This document shows, one piece after another, positions 12,654 to 23,812 of a stretch of DNA of 64,000 bases. The notes beneath the pieces are model-generated. The model was not told where the DNA came from and ran no database searches. It worked only from the letters and a program-made list of their open reading frames with translations. How positions within the stretch are numbered: position 1 is the first letter of the stretch; the number at the start of each line of letters is the position of its first letter. The DNA is taken from assembly GCA_026874595.1 (NCBI GenBank), contig CM049316.1, positions 20,233,839 through 20,297,838 on the forward strand, in the 5' to 3' direction. This DNA is from Sipunculus nudus. Its lineage: Eukaryota > Annelida > Sipuncula > Golfingiida > Sipunculidae. The translations under genes and the position numbers were made by a program.

Positions 12654-13139
12654 ACCTTAACCTGGCTATCAGTCACTTTATACTTTATCGTGATACCCCC
12701 CCCCCCCCCCCCCCCACATTCTATCGAGCGCCTGGGACACACGACTGAAATATTGTCTGTTGTATGTTCTGATAACTGCATTAATAACAGAGAAGTTGAT
12801 ATGCAACAAATGGAATAGGCCCAGACTACATTCATCTACAATAATGATATTAGAAATGAAATTATGCCCGCCAGTACCGTCACGAAGCGTGCGAAGACGG
12901 CGAAAAGTAGCGTCTACATTAGCCTATACGTAGTAAGCCCCCAGTGACGGATACTCCGTCTACATAGCGATAACAGTTACACAAGTATGATTAATGTCTA
13001 TATAATGACCATGGTCGATATTGTAGCGATTCACCTTCAATTTTCCAATGGTCTTAAATACGCCAGACGGGTTGTTCACGTGTATTCTCTCTGCGAGCAG
13101 GTTGCTTCCATATGCGAAGTAAAGGAACGTTGTTGCCAT
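10567..13139 (-). CDS. GGCT: Gamma-glutamylcyclotransferase, copy B (3 exons)
   Basis: Exons on the minus strand: 13139-13035 (105 nt), 11504-11368 (137 nt), 10855-10567 (289 nt with stop), all GT-AG and with the same phases as copy A. The product is 176 aa. It holds [19 protein letters not shown] in exon 1, [18 protein letters not shown] in exon 2, and RQEGV across the exon 2/3 junction, with Glu83 matching human catalytic Glu98. No internal stop or frameshift was seen. It is the most compact of the three copies (2.6 kb) and so gives the reference structure for copy A. A single hAT-like MITE and microsatellites sit in intron 1. Expected role: cytosolic gamma-glutamyl peptide turnover yielding 5-oxoproline. 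Confidence 0.88.
11368..11504 (-). CDS. GGCT: GGCT copy B, exon 2
   Basis: 137 nt; acceptor TGTAG before 11504, donor GTGAGC after 11368. Encodes [16 protein letters not shown] and then the EVWGVVW core. Confidence 0.87.
12369..12571. mobile_element. hAT-like MITE in GGCT-B intron 1
   Basis: About 200 bp bounded by AGTGGCGGATC on the left and GGATCCGCCCCTG on the right, which are inverted versions of one terminus. It contains a 12-C run at 12412-12423. The same terminus family bounds elements at 17675-18015 and 44879-45379. In copy A the homologous place (about 8950) keeps only a GGCGGATCC-like start. No transposase is present. Confidence 0.6.
12607..12716. repeat. (TA)n tract followed by poly-C tract
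   Basis: (TA)n from about 12607 to 12645, then CACACA, and a C run at about 12698-12716. These are slippage-prone and likely polymorphic in copy number. Confidence 0.9.
13035..13139 (-). CDS. GGCT: GGCT copy B, exon 1
   Basis: 35 codons from an ATG at 13139 to AAG, then a GTGAAT donor. Encodes [19 protein letters not shown] and ends GKLK. Confidence 0.87.
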
Positions 13140-13219
13140 TTTTTTTAAACGGGATATATGTTCAACAACCTTTCATCGGCATATACACCGTGCCTCCTGG
13201 TAGCCGATAGCTTTGATTA

Positions 13220-13269
13220 GTCACATGACCCGATGTTGACAGATGGGAAAGGGGAAAACCGTGACGTCA
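13220..13269 (-). promoter_or_regulatory. GGCT-B promoter motifs: M-box-like site and CRE
   Basis: GTCACATGAC at 13220-13229 and TGACGTCA at 13262-13269, upstream of the copy-B start codon, with 32 bases between them as in copy A. Homology to copy A fades after about 13290. Confidence 0.6.
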
Positions 13270-13589
13270 AGAGTACCCGCACACTGCATGCGCCATTCTC
13301 TACACATGAGATTCGCCATGAAGTTCCCAAACACCGGCTAGGGAAAGGTCTATTGTGCACAATGAATAATTCCTGCCGACAGTGCCGGACTTAACCATGT
13401 TTGATCTGACATTTGACCCAGCCACCGCCTCACTTGGATAATCAGTAAATGTAAACAATTAAGTGTAAACATGTCTGATGTTAACATGCAATAAGGGTTG
13501 ATCCACCAATACATGTGGGTAATCCTTTTGCATATGTTGAAAAGACCACAACAAGTTTCGCTACACTATCACACTAAAAAAACAGATTG

Positions 13590-14075
13590 GTTAAATATGT
13601 AACCAGTTTAACTGGTTAGGCATTTTTAATTGTTTTACATAAGATATTGTTTATCTTAACTAACGCATTGTTAAAGTATTAACCAAACCAGTTAGTTGTT
13701 CTGACCAGTTTATATTGGTTAACATAATAAAAATACTGTGTGTAGGTTTAACCAATATATTGGTCAATTGATAACCAAAATATTGGTTACCTTAACACAC
13801 GTATATAACCAATATGGTTTGTTGAGATGATATTGGTAGATTTAACCAACACATGGGTTATTTCGACCAACTTGTTGGTTATGTAGTAACAAAACTCATT
13901 GGACATTTTGAGCATTTTTATTGGTCGACCATTTGGTTGCATAAATTTAACCAGTTTTCTTGGTTGAGTTAAATATAGGTTGATTTTACCAATATATTGG
14001 TTATTTATATCAACTGATTGGTCAAGCACTGACCGAACCAATTGGTCAGTTTTAACATCAGACACAAAAGTGCTC
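13590..14075. repeat. Left outer array of AACCA/TGGTT dyads
   Basis: A dozen or more imperfect short palindromes such as TTAACCAATATATTGGTCA and CCAACTTGTTGGTTA, spaced every 25-40 bases. Both halves of the dyad recur; the spacer in each varies. Confidence 0.8.
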
Positions 14076-14107
14076 CAAATCTGTTTTAGGTGATGCAAGC
14101 TTTATTG

Positions 14108-14465
14108 GCCGAGGGACAGAACGTCCCAGTCAACATTGTGGTACTGGCCCAATACAGGGCCAATTCATTCAGAAGCATTGGCCCAATTGTGTTGGCCTGT
14201 ATTGGCCCAGTACAATTTTGCACATTGGGGTTGAATTGGCCCAGTACCGTAAGCCGGTACTCAACCAATACTAGCCAGTAACGACCCAGTATTGGCCCAG
14301 CAGTATCATATTTAACCCAGCCTAAACCGGTAACGGCCCAGTAATGGCCCAGCAGTATTATACTTAACCCAGCCTTAACTGGTTCTGGCCCAGTAATGGC
14401 CCAGCAGTATTATACTTAACCCAGCCTTAACTGGTTCTGGCCCAGTAATGGCCCGGCGGTAGTAA
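14108..14465. repeat. Left inner array of TGGCCCAGTA units
   Basis: Irregular ACTGGCCCAATA-like units pass into a regular tandem repeat of about 64 bp (GGCCCAGTAATGGCCCAGCA, then TATTATACTTAACCCAGCC, then TTAACTGGTTCT), seen nearly three times at 14330-14460. Confidence 0.8.
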
Positions 14466-14756
14466 ACTGAACTCAGCCTGTCCTCAAATTTAAATATTGT
14501 TACAAAAATTTTTTGTTTTAATTATTAGGTTTTAGGTTAATTAATAAGCAGGCGCAGATCCTGTATTTTTTTGCAGGGGGTTTCAATGCCTAGTGTAGAT
14601 AAAAATTTGGTAATAATTGCAAGCAATTAACCTGTCATTGTTTAAAACTGGTCTAAAAAATATTGGTGTTTGAGAGCATAGCCCCCCCCCCCCCCGGGAT
14701 CAGCAACTGAAAAAGATACCTTAAAGATAACAGAATATGTAAAAAAAGTTGAGGGA

Positions 14757-16545
14757 ACCATGGGTCACAGTGCTCAGCTGAAGTTGACCTTAAAGGTAGA
14801 AATCTAAAATAATATCAAATGAAGATAAGTCTGAGACGAAAAGGTAATATAGGCCATGGTTGGTTGATAGTATTGGTTTGTGTTGATGAGTAAGAAATTG
14901 TTGTAAATAATATTTTGTGACCAAGCCATGCATTTCCTAATGTTGAAACTGAAGCACGCGAGCAGTTTTTTTTATAAGATCTATATATATTTACCATTAT
15001 CATTGGTTGGCTTTTTAATAAGTTCAGCAATTTACACATTTGTTCAATTGAATATATTTTTATTAATATATTATTAAATATATATATATATTTTAAAATT
15101 TTTTTTAATGTATACAGTTGCAATATAATAAATGTCTCCAGTCCACAGGTGCAAAGACTTGGTGGGGGGGGGGGGGGGGGTGATGGGAGTTAAAACATCT
15201 CTATATATATACAATCAGGATATTCACTTAATTCAACGATGCTTACAAGATAAAAAAAAAATTCATTCACCATTACTGAATATTTAAAAATGGGCGGACA
15301 GACTTGTAGGTAAACAAAGCTGATCACTATCTCCCATTCTGCTGAGGCAGAAAAATAATATATGAAGTTTCAATTAGCTCAGACATATTTTATTTTTAAC
15401 ATTTCAGACTTAAATAGCTTAAATCCATATGCATACAGGATATGAGTGTTATTTCAAAAGTGCTTATAGGAAAAAAGATCAAAATTGATATATATTAAAT
15501 GTTAATAAGAGATGATGGACAGACAGAGCTGATCACCAATCTCCAGAGGCAAGAATATGTTTAAATTAGATTTTTCTAATACTAATATTTTTTTAATTAA
15601 ATAAACTTTACTTTTGTTTGCAATTAAACTAATGTCCAATTGCACAGGTGCAAGTAATCAACGGTAGGGGAGGGGGAATGGTGGAATTACAACACCCCTG
15701 CATATACACATGACAACCAAAGCCTTATTTCCCATTCTGCAGAGGCAGGAAAATAATGAAAAAATGTTTGCATTAGATCCTCATTTTTTATTACATCATT
15801 TTTATAGCGATGGTCCTTTGTCCGTCAGCTCTATCTGTCCATCTGTTAAACTGCACGTTTTGAAACCTTTGGACGTAAATTCAGAAATTTGGCATAGTGT
15901 TAGATGTCCCCAAAGTCTCCTACCATACCGAAAATTGGGTCACTAGGACTTTGTTCCTTCGAGAAATTAAGGGAAAATTTCAATTTTCCATGAAAAACCT
16001 ATTAATACATTTCAAGAAATAATACATTTCATAACTATTGCTCTGTTTTTGATCATATCTAATTTTGGTATGAATCTTTTACAATTGAATCTTGATTAAA
16101 CTAATTTATATCCCTGGAAAAAATTCTGTAGCTTCAAAATTATCATGTTAAGTGAGTGAATATTTTTCCTGATTTTTTACAATGTACATTATGTTTAAAC
16201 CCATAACTTCAAGAAATCACACGATACGGACTTAATTTCTGGCATATATATAGGAAATATATAAAAAATATTTATGGTAAATATTTAGAAAAACAGATTA
16301 GTGGTTTTGATATTAAGCAGTCCTGAAGTGTGATAATGGTTTTTAATGGAAACGCAAGGTTTTTCCTTAATTTTTTGTCGCAGTGGCCCAGTTTTCGGTT
16401 TGGTAGGAGATTATTAGGACATCTAGTAGTACGCTGAAATTTGGATTCGCAGGTCTAACGGTTTCAAAACGTGCCAGTCTAACGGACAGACAACGGACAA
16501 TGGACCATAACTACAGCTCAGATGACTTATAGTCAGCTGAGCTAA
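14757..16545. mobile_element. Non-autonomous element with CAGCTGAGC ends and a foldback right part
   Basis: Begins CCATGGGTCACAGTGCTCAGC and ends AGTCAGCTGAGCTAAAAA. The same two end types bound the block at 21408-23812. Its right portion is a foldback: about 15805-15985 and about 16330-16530 are reverse complements (shared text includes CACGTTTTGAAACC and TCTCCTACCA). No coding frame with a known motif. It lies inside the larger 13.57-20.50 kb element, so it probably inserted later. Confidence 0.5.
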
Positions 16546-16697
16546 AAACATTGCAAAACTGAATATCTTGCATAAACCTACATTCTTAAATCACAATTTG
16601 CACTCGCACACACAAACACATTAAAAAAAGTCTATTAGAAATTAAATGAATATTTTACTGTACAAGGTTTAGCCAACATGTAATACATAAATGTATG

Positions 16698-16699
<2 letters not shown>

Positions 16700-16747
<48 letters not shown>
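16700..16747. repeat. (TA)n microsatellite
   Basis: About 24 TA units. Confidence 0.92.
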
Positions 16748-16752
<5 letters not shown>

Positions 16753-17674
16753 TGCAATATTCTTGGGTATATCTTCAACACTTCTTTAAAAGGGAGAGAG
16801 CTGTAACAATAAAAAGTTCAATATCACAATATGTATTAAAATACTTATCTTTAAAAAAATTTGCTCAAATATATTCTGAATGTAAATTCTTTACATTTGA
16901 GCCCTGTGGCATTTTGGGCCCTTTCATGTTTTTGAAATTTCAACAATATTGTTCCAAATGATTTAAGTAGTACTTAAAACATTGTCCATAAAAATGTAAT
17001 TATATATCTTTTGTTCAACCTTCCAGCCCCCTCTGTGCCTTCTCCGTCTGAAGTCTTTTCTCTTTCCATTCCTGTCTCATGAATTTCTTAACTACACCAT
17101 GATTTCTTTCTCAACCTCTGCTTGTCACTTCAGAATTCTTCAGAACTGGTCCTGGTATCATAACATTTATAAGAATAAAAAATCTACAAGATTTTGTTTC
17201 TGAATACAAATAGCTTAACAAAGATATAGAGAAGGAATTAAGTTGCTATCAGCTGATATACACAAACAAATCTAATAGAAAAAAAGTAAAGAATTGAAGA
17301 CTCATATTTTTTAGAGCAAAACTTGCAAATGAACATACTGATCATTGCACAGATTTTCCAAAGTTTCCAAATGCTTGTTTTTATTCCAGATATTCTTCAA
17401 ATTAATAATTTTAATTTAAAATAGGCCTATCACTCACTGTAACAGGGAACAATGTATACCAGCTTACAACACATCAGCCAACAATAAAACATCTATCTGG
17501 TGTGGAGAAAATATATATGTACAGTCCATATTAATTCTCAGTTATAGGAGCCTCACAAAATCTCTGTTTCATATGCAGAGTATGTGATACTAGTAATTAA
17601 CTGCTCTTCTGCTATGTGATACACCTCTATCCTGGGTCCTATATTCAGTTACTTGCCTGGTTTAACACAGCACT

Positions 17675-17750
17675 CAGTGGCGGATCAGGAAATTCGAGAA
17701 CCGGGGGGGGGGGGGGGGGTTGGGCGCTAATATTGAATTGAAATATTGAA

Positions 17751-17790
<40 letters not shown>

Positions 17791-18015
17791 TATATAATAT
17801 AATTATTATTATTATTATTATTATTGTTATTTGGAAAATAAGATAACACAGGAAAATATTAATAAAAAGGCACCTTTACCATAAGATTATGGAGATTCCT
17901 CGGTGTTGTGACCTAGCAGAACATAATAACTGAAAGACTCCCTCTCTTCTTGATAAAACGAGAGATTTTACAGCTCAAGTGGGGGGGGGGGGGGGCACCT
18001 CTGGATCCGTCACTG
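17675..18015. mobile_element. hAT-like MITE, about 340 bp
   Basis: Left terminus CAGTGGCGGATCAGG, right terminus CTGGATCCGTCACTG, inverted to each other. A GCACT pair abuts both ends and may be the remnant of a target duplication. It contains two G runs (17703-17719 and 17981-17995) and (AAT)n then (ATT)n tracts (about 17753-17825), themselves an inverted pair able to form a hairpin. No coding capacity. Confidence 0.65.
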
Positions 18016-18019
18016 GCAC

Positions 18020-19165
18020 TTGCAACACAAGCACTGTAACGTTCCTTGGGCCCTGTTTCCTGTGTTATCTTATTAGGCCTATGGCATGAAACTCTTTGCA
18101 GATCATGGTGCACACAACAGCATTACCGTAGCCTGGGTGGGGGTTAGCCCTCCTGAGAACTGAGCGTTCTTAGGCAAAAACAATAGAGTTTATATTATTG
18201 AAATTATACTATGTAAATTATTATTATATTATTAATTATTATAAAATTATTATTATTAAAATTAGTGCATATAGTATTAGAAAAAAATACTCACAGAAAT
18301 GCCAATTTATAGCATGTAATTTAAAAATTATCTATACTTTGGGAAGCCCCCCCCCCCATCCAACATTTTTTGCAAAAATGTGGAGGTCAATGTGACCTTT
18401 CTTTGCGAAATGACGTAAATTCCATTAATTTGAATGAAATTCCGTTGTTTTTCTTCTAAGTCTACATGCCTCACTTGAAAACAGTTGTGACTTCATCTCT
18501 TAACTGAGTGTGTTCAGTAATATAGGCCATTATTTATTATTCCATTACCTGTAAAAATGACACAATACTTAATTGTGTAATTTCTACTGATAAAGAAATT
18601 TAATATGATGCAATTCATTTGAGTGAGAACAGTTGGAAATATAGGCCTACTTGTATGAGTAATATTTAAACTCGTAACCTTATAGAGAGGTCTGCTTTAG
18701 AATATAACAATTTTTTTTTTGTGTTTATCAATGTGTAATCATATATGGCAGACATCAGGTCAGATTTCTGTAAATTAATTGTTCATGGTAATATTTATGA
18801 TAACAACTTAAAACTTCATGCAAGTCTGAATATGATATATCCTTTGCCTCTCAGTAGGCCTAAATTTGTTTGGTGCTTCTTACCATGGACGCCTATGGTT
18901 TTGAGTAAAATTAAAAACCAAGTTACGGTTCTGAAGTTCTATTAAGATTTGAAGAAGGCTTTATAAGGGTATAAATGTTATCAATTTGGCACACATGATT
19001 CTGTAAATTCAATATTTAATCAAAATTGGCCAAAATAGTGCACTGAAAATGCATATATTATGTTTAATTGTGAGGAGATACCACCTGCCACACTAACCCA
19101 GACCCCCTTTCAGCCTTCAGGTGCTTACATTTGCAGAATAAGCCCCACACTTTTAAAGACAAAAC
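18020..19165. other. No gene recognised
   Basis: AT-rich interior of the large element; a C run lies near 18347. Open frames here are short and unlike known proteins. Confidence 0.55.
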
Positions 19166-19169
<4 letters not shown>

Positions 19170-19207
<38 letters not shown>

Positions 19208-19305
19208 GCACCCCCCCCCCCCCCCCCCCCCCCAAGATTACGCTCCCACATTTAAGAAGCCATAAATGAATGCATTCACTGCCCCCCCCCCCCCCCCCCC
19301 CCCCC
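19170..19305. repeat. (TA)n and two long poly-C tracts
   Basis: (TA)n at about 19170-19205, a C run of over 20 at about 19210-19233 and another at about 19282-19305. Confidence 0.92.
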
Positions 19306-19794
19306 AGTGGCTTGCTTTATAAAGACACTGCCAACGGTCTCTCAATGCTTTACACTTACATGTTACATATATATAAACACATATCTCTTCACACACGTAG
19401 GCCTACATTGCTTTTAAAACTAAATAGATGATTTTGATTCCTAGAATAATTTAATACATGTATATGGTGAGAAAAAATCAGGGCTAGCTTGCCTCACAAT
19501 TATACTAAATTCAACCTGTGTATTCTAAGTTACACCTATTATCACCCATTCATTTTTTGTGACATAGTTACAGTAGATAAACTTGGCAAGTGATGCTGCT
19601 GCCTGATAAATGTGATTATACATGTCCATACTGACCATACATACTTATTTAATTCTCATGCAAATATAATAAACTTTGTGAAAAATCCAAACAGGTACTT
19701 ACCTATTACTTCAGCTCTTTGGCGGTTAAGTTTGGCATTTGAAATGTATCCAACAGATGGCGCTTTGGCCACGTGCAAAATGGCGTCTATTAAG

Positions 19795-19965
19795 GCCGCG
19801 CCAGTACTGGCCCAGAAGTGGCCCAGTACCGGACTAAATTGGCAACCATGCCTATAATTTATACCATATGCACACTTCTGTTCTTGTACTGGTTCTGTTC
19901 TGGCAGTACCGTTACCGGTATTGCCGGTATATACCAGTATCAAACCAGCATTGGCCCAATTCTGC
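19795..19965. repeat. Right inner array of TGGCCCAGTA units
   Basis: Units such as CAGTACTGGCCCAGAAGTGG and TACCGGTATTGCCGGTA, followed by CATTGGCCCAATTCTG. It mirrors the array at 14108-14465. Confidence 0.7.
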
Positions 19966-20164
19966 TATGTTGACTGGGGTCTGACATGTATGCGATTTCG
20001 ATTTTCACAGGTTCGATATTCCAAGATCGGGCGAATTTGTGTTTCTCCCTTGAAACCCACACCAAAATTAAGCAACCCGAAACTGAAGAATGACCTATAA
20101 GAAGACTTCCAATCAATCTGGAGAATAAAACAATTGAAAAGGGGACTGAAAGTCGCAGTGCACA

Positions 20165-20497
20165 CATTAATGTATCCACTAGTCTGACCAACTGGAATTG
20201 GTTCATGTGACCATTTTTTTTATCTGATTTAACCCATTTGTTTTGGTTGACCTTAACCAAAGTACATTGGTTGTGAATAACCAAATTATTTTGGTCAAAC
20301 GGACCAACTTTGTTGGTTTAAATGATCAGCTGTGTCGGTTGCTCTGACCGATATATTGGTTGATTTGACCAAAATCTGTTATTTGATTTTGACCAAAATA
20401 AATTGGTTGTTCTAAACAATAAATTGATTGGACATATTTTGACCAATTAAATTGGTTAGGGTCAACCATTTTTTGTTGTTGATTTAACCAGTCTGCT
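20165..20497. repeat. Right outer array of AACCA/TGGTT dyads
   Basis: At least eight imperfect dyads (for example CCAACTTTGTTGG, GACCGATATATTGGTTG), ending in the inverted terminus CCAGTCTGCTTTTCA. It mirrors 13590-14075. Confidence 0.8.
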
Positions 20498-20849
20498 TTT
20501 CACCGTCCTTTTTCTACTTCAAAAATTCTGGAAGCAGTTGAATCACGTTATCTATCCAAGGAAGCACGTGCATAAGTTTGTTTATTTACGATTCCGCATC
20601 ACAGATATTACTCAGCAAACAGATCCACCGATTTATCAATAATATTATACATATATAAATCGTTTCAACCCTTTGTTGGTTATATTTGGAATGCATGCTG
20701 GTTGTCGAAGCACTCCATTAATTTTTGTAATTTACGCTTCTTACGCGATATGGCTCGCGTTCGGCTGGAGAGCGTGCCGAGCGCACATATGTTTGCAAGA
20801 GATCTATCCTTCACCTTCATAGGCAGACCTCGTGTGTGGAGAAAGCATC

Positions 20850-21135
20850 CGACAGCTTTGATCAGTCACATGACTCGTTGATGGCAGATGGGAAAGGGGA
20901 AAACCGTGACGTCAGGAGTACCCGCACACTGCGCTGATTCGGAGTCGCAACGTATAACGACCTTTGGTGGAAGGGTCGATCTAAACATGACAAGTTAACT
21001 GAAAATAAAAACATCTATTTCTAGATCAGTGGCCCCATCTCAGAGATCGACAGTATAGCAACTGGTGCCCTTCTCTCAAACTCTTATCGTTATAGATTTT
21101 TTTGCCCTTTCATGGCTCTCATATGATAACTGAAT
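20850..21135 (-). promoter_or_regulatory. Orphan GGCT promoter relic
   Basis: Matches the 5' flank of GGCT copies A and B: GTCACATGAC at 20865-20874, TGACGTCA at 20907-20914 (the same 32-base gap), then GAGTACCCGCACACTGC, and further homology to the A flank up to CATGGCTCTCATAT near 21120. No GGCT exon 1 lies on the expected downstream side (20.69-20.85 kb). The relic is cut by the piggyBac fragment at about 21136 and appears to resume at 25772. Confidence 0.65.
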
Positions 21136-21407
21136 AACTTTATGTTAAAAGGACACAAATATGGCATCAAATTATACGAACTATGCGAGGACAGCGGATA
21201 CCTGTGGAATTCTAAGGTGTATTGTGGCAAGGGGGATTCCACAGCTGGCTTGGGACACGCCGAAAGTATTGTACTTGGACTAATGGAGAAATTAGTACGT
21301 TTTGGATATCGTTTGTTTACGGACAATTTTTATACTACAATCAACCCGGCGAAGCGATTACTGGAACTTTGGACTTTTTTGTGTGGGACTATAAGGAACA
21401 AGTGACC

Positions 21408-23812
21408 CATGGGTCATGACGCTCAGCTGCCAAGCATGACCTGTGACATTATGGACTGAGATTCACAACTTCCAGTCAAATTTTGAAGAACCAATTTGCC
21501 AATTTGTTGAAAATTTTCTATGACAACAGAAATATATATCACCTATGTCTGGTTAAAACACAGTGAATTGATGGTCTGAGGAAAATGCATGATTGTTAAG
21601 CTATCAGGAACTATTCCAACATCTTGCTTGAAACCTGTCAGTCTCAAAGGAACACCACAAAGGGCAAATATAAGATCAAAATATATAGCAAAAATCAAGG
21701 AAATACATGCAAGAATTATTGAGAAACAGGTGCTTCTGTATGAATTTTTATTCAATACAAGCCAACTGTACTGCACTTTTATAAATGATGGTAATATTTA
21801 TTCAGAAATATTTGACCCAATCCTTTACAAGATTACATAAATATACATCCAACTGCATTCACTTTAACTGTTCTTGAGATAATATGATCAAAAGGAATTA
21901 AAAGATGGTTGCCTGGTGGCCATATTGGACTTCTGACAAGTCTGAAATCAGACAACAAACATTCTCTAAATCGGACCAAACATTAAAGAAAAATTACTGA
22001 AACTGCACTGAAGAAAGAATTTCTAAGGTGGCTAACTGGCAGACATAATGGATTTCTGACAAGTATGACATTTGATATCCCACATTCTCCTATAAGAGAC
22101 CAAACTTGGGGCAAATTATCCAGTAATGAATGCCCAAAATAATTCAAAAGGCATGTCCAGGCCCTCATATCAGATTTATAGATATGCAATTGTAAAAAGT
22201 GCAAGTCCAATATTTTTTATTATCACTCTGCTTTTCAATGGGGTCAGCAGGGTAGGTAAACTGCCAAACCTGAAAGAAAAGAAATGCAGAAAGCATGACT
22301 AAGAGTCTTGAAATAAAACAAAAAGCCATCCTAAATCAAAGTACACATCCACATATTATGAGAACAAACACTTGCTTTTATATGTGGTGATATATATTAA
22401 AATATTCAGATATCTAGGAAACTAAGTTTATTGCAAGGATTCCATAAAATAAACTGCAAAATGTTCCCATCATCTTATAAATCAGTAGCTAAACCTTAAT
22501 ACTATACTCTCATGGTCTTAATGCCTGGCTGAAGCATTCTGACAACAGTGTTTTTGTTATGAAGTAACGAGGTACTTATCACTGAGCCTGATACAAAAGG
22601 GAGTCATATGTCACCAGTGTCACTCACAATTACAGCCACACAGGGAGATGTACCAGCTGGAAAGGGATGGTTATATATACAAGAAAAATAGAGATGGTCT
22701 ATAAAATAAGTAATTGTGAACATCCCTGACCTATGACCTTGGCCTTTTGCCCATATATCAACTGGATTCTTTCTAAATGATGGGTAACTACTTACCACTT
22801 AAATCTGGTGTAATTACTTGGCAACCAATGGGTGAATAACTTTGACCTGCAACCTTTAACCTGCTGACCAGCTGACCCCAAAATCAATAAGTTATTTATT
22901 CAAGCAAAAAGACCCATAAATATGAAGTTTGAGTCAAACTGAGTGATGCATAGATGTGGCATATGTGAAAGACTGAAGGTTTGGGTTGAACAGTTACACT
23001 TGAAATATGCTCACAAGCATTTAGAACAATTAAATATTGTGACCTTGACCTTTGACATCAACATCAATAGGCTTCTTCCCTTATTGGTAGGTAAGCCATA
23101 TATGACAGATGGAAGGTACAGATTGAAAAGTTTGCCTGAAAATGACTCCACGCAAGAAGTGGGTGCTGTGAACTTGACCTTTGACCTCAAAATCAACAGG
23201 TCTTTTCCCCTGTTGGCAGAGAAGCGATATCAGTGCTGGAAGGTTTGGAATGAAAAGTCTAGCTTGAAATGTGTCCACAACCTTTTCAAAGAAGTGGATC
23301 CTGTGACCCTGACCTTTGACCTTGTGACCTCAAAATCTATAGGATTCTTCTCCAACTTAGTAGGTGAGCTATATGTGAAAAATCAAAGAATTGGGATGAA
23401 AGGGTTGGCTTAAAATGCATCCACAGGCTTTTCAAAGAAGAGGCTCCTGTGACCTTGACCTTTGACCTTTTGACCTAAAAAAATTATGGTCCTTCCCCTG
23501 TTGGTAGGTGAGCTGTATGTGAAAGATGGAAGGTTTGGGATGAAAATTTTGTCTCAAAGAGTTATTTCTGGGGGGTGCAAACACACCCCATAACTTCGAG
23601 AATATAGGTCGCAGTGACCTAATTTCAGGTTTGCAAGGAGATCTTTTTATAACCTCTAAGACTGCATAGAGTTCATGGCCCTAGCCCCCTACGGTTACGA
23701 TTTGTGCCCTGCTGACGGACGGCCGGCCGGACGGACAGACGGAAGGACGACGGACAAAGACCCATCGCTATAGCCCAGCATGACTGAAAGTCAGCTGAGC
23801 TAAAAATCGAAA
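21408..23812. mobile_element. 2.4-kb non-autonomous element inside the piggyBac frame
   Basis: Begins CCATGGGTCATGACGCTCAGC just after the TIRN codons of the transposase and ends AGTCAGCTGAGCTAAAAA just before the resumed frame. Both ends resemble the element at 14757-16545. It carries a tandem repeat rich in TGACCTTTGACC and a G/A-rich tail with GACGGACGGCC-type text. A 156-codon open frame at 22943-23413 spans the tandem repeat and is judged non-genic. Confidence 0.65.
23036..23560 (+). repeat. Tandem repeat of about 132-148 bp with TTGACCTTTGACC cores
   Basis: Unit starts near 23039, 23171, 23303 and 23451, each with GTGACCTTGACCTTTGACC and then text like TCAAAATCAATAGG, CCCTTGTTGGTAGG, ATGGAAGGTTTGG and TTTTCAAAGAAG. 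The core reads, on the other strand, as GGTCAAAGGTCA, a direct repeat of nuclear-receptor half-sites with one base between them. Confidence 0.8.

Larger units (their letters stand above)
13572..20500. mobile_element. Large element with mirror-image subterminal repeat arrays
   Basis: Left end: CACTAAAAAAACAGATTGG followed by an array of AACCA...TGGTT dyads (about 13590-14075), then an array of TACTGGCCCAGTA-like units (14110-14465). Right end, in reverse order and orientation: TGGCCCAGTA-like units (19795-19965), then AACCA...TGGTT dyads (20165-20497), ending TTTAACCAGTCTGCTTTTCA, which is close to the inverted left end. Inner blocks also match in inverted orientation (CCCAGTCAACAT near 14132 and its complement near 19970). 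A CACTA start with dense subterminal direct and inverted repeats resembles the CACTA/EnSpm superfamily; the right terminus lacks a clean AGTG, so the assignment is tentative. The interior has no long ORF and hosts other repeats, so it is non-autonomous or decayed. Confidence 0.55.

Noticed and set aside
22943-23413. 156-codon frame on the plus strand
   Set aside because: It spans the 132-148-bp tandem repeat and its protein repeats with the DNA unit; inside a non-autonomous element interrupting a transposase.
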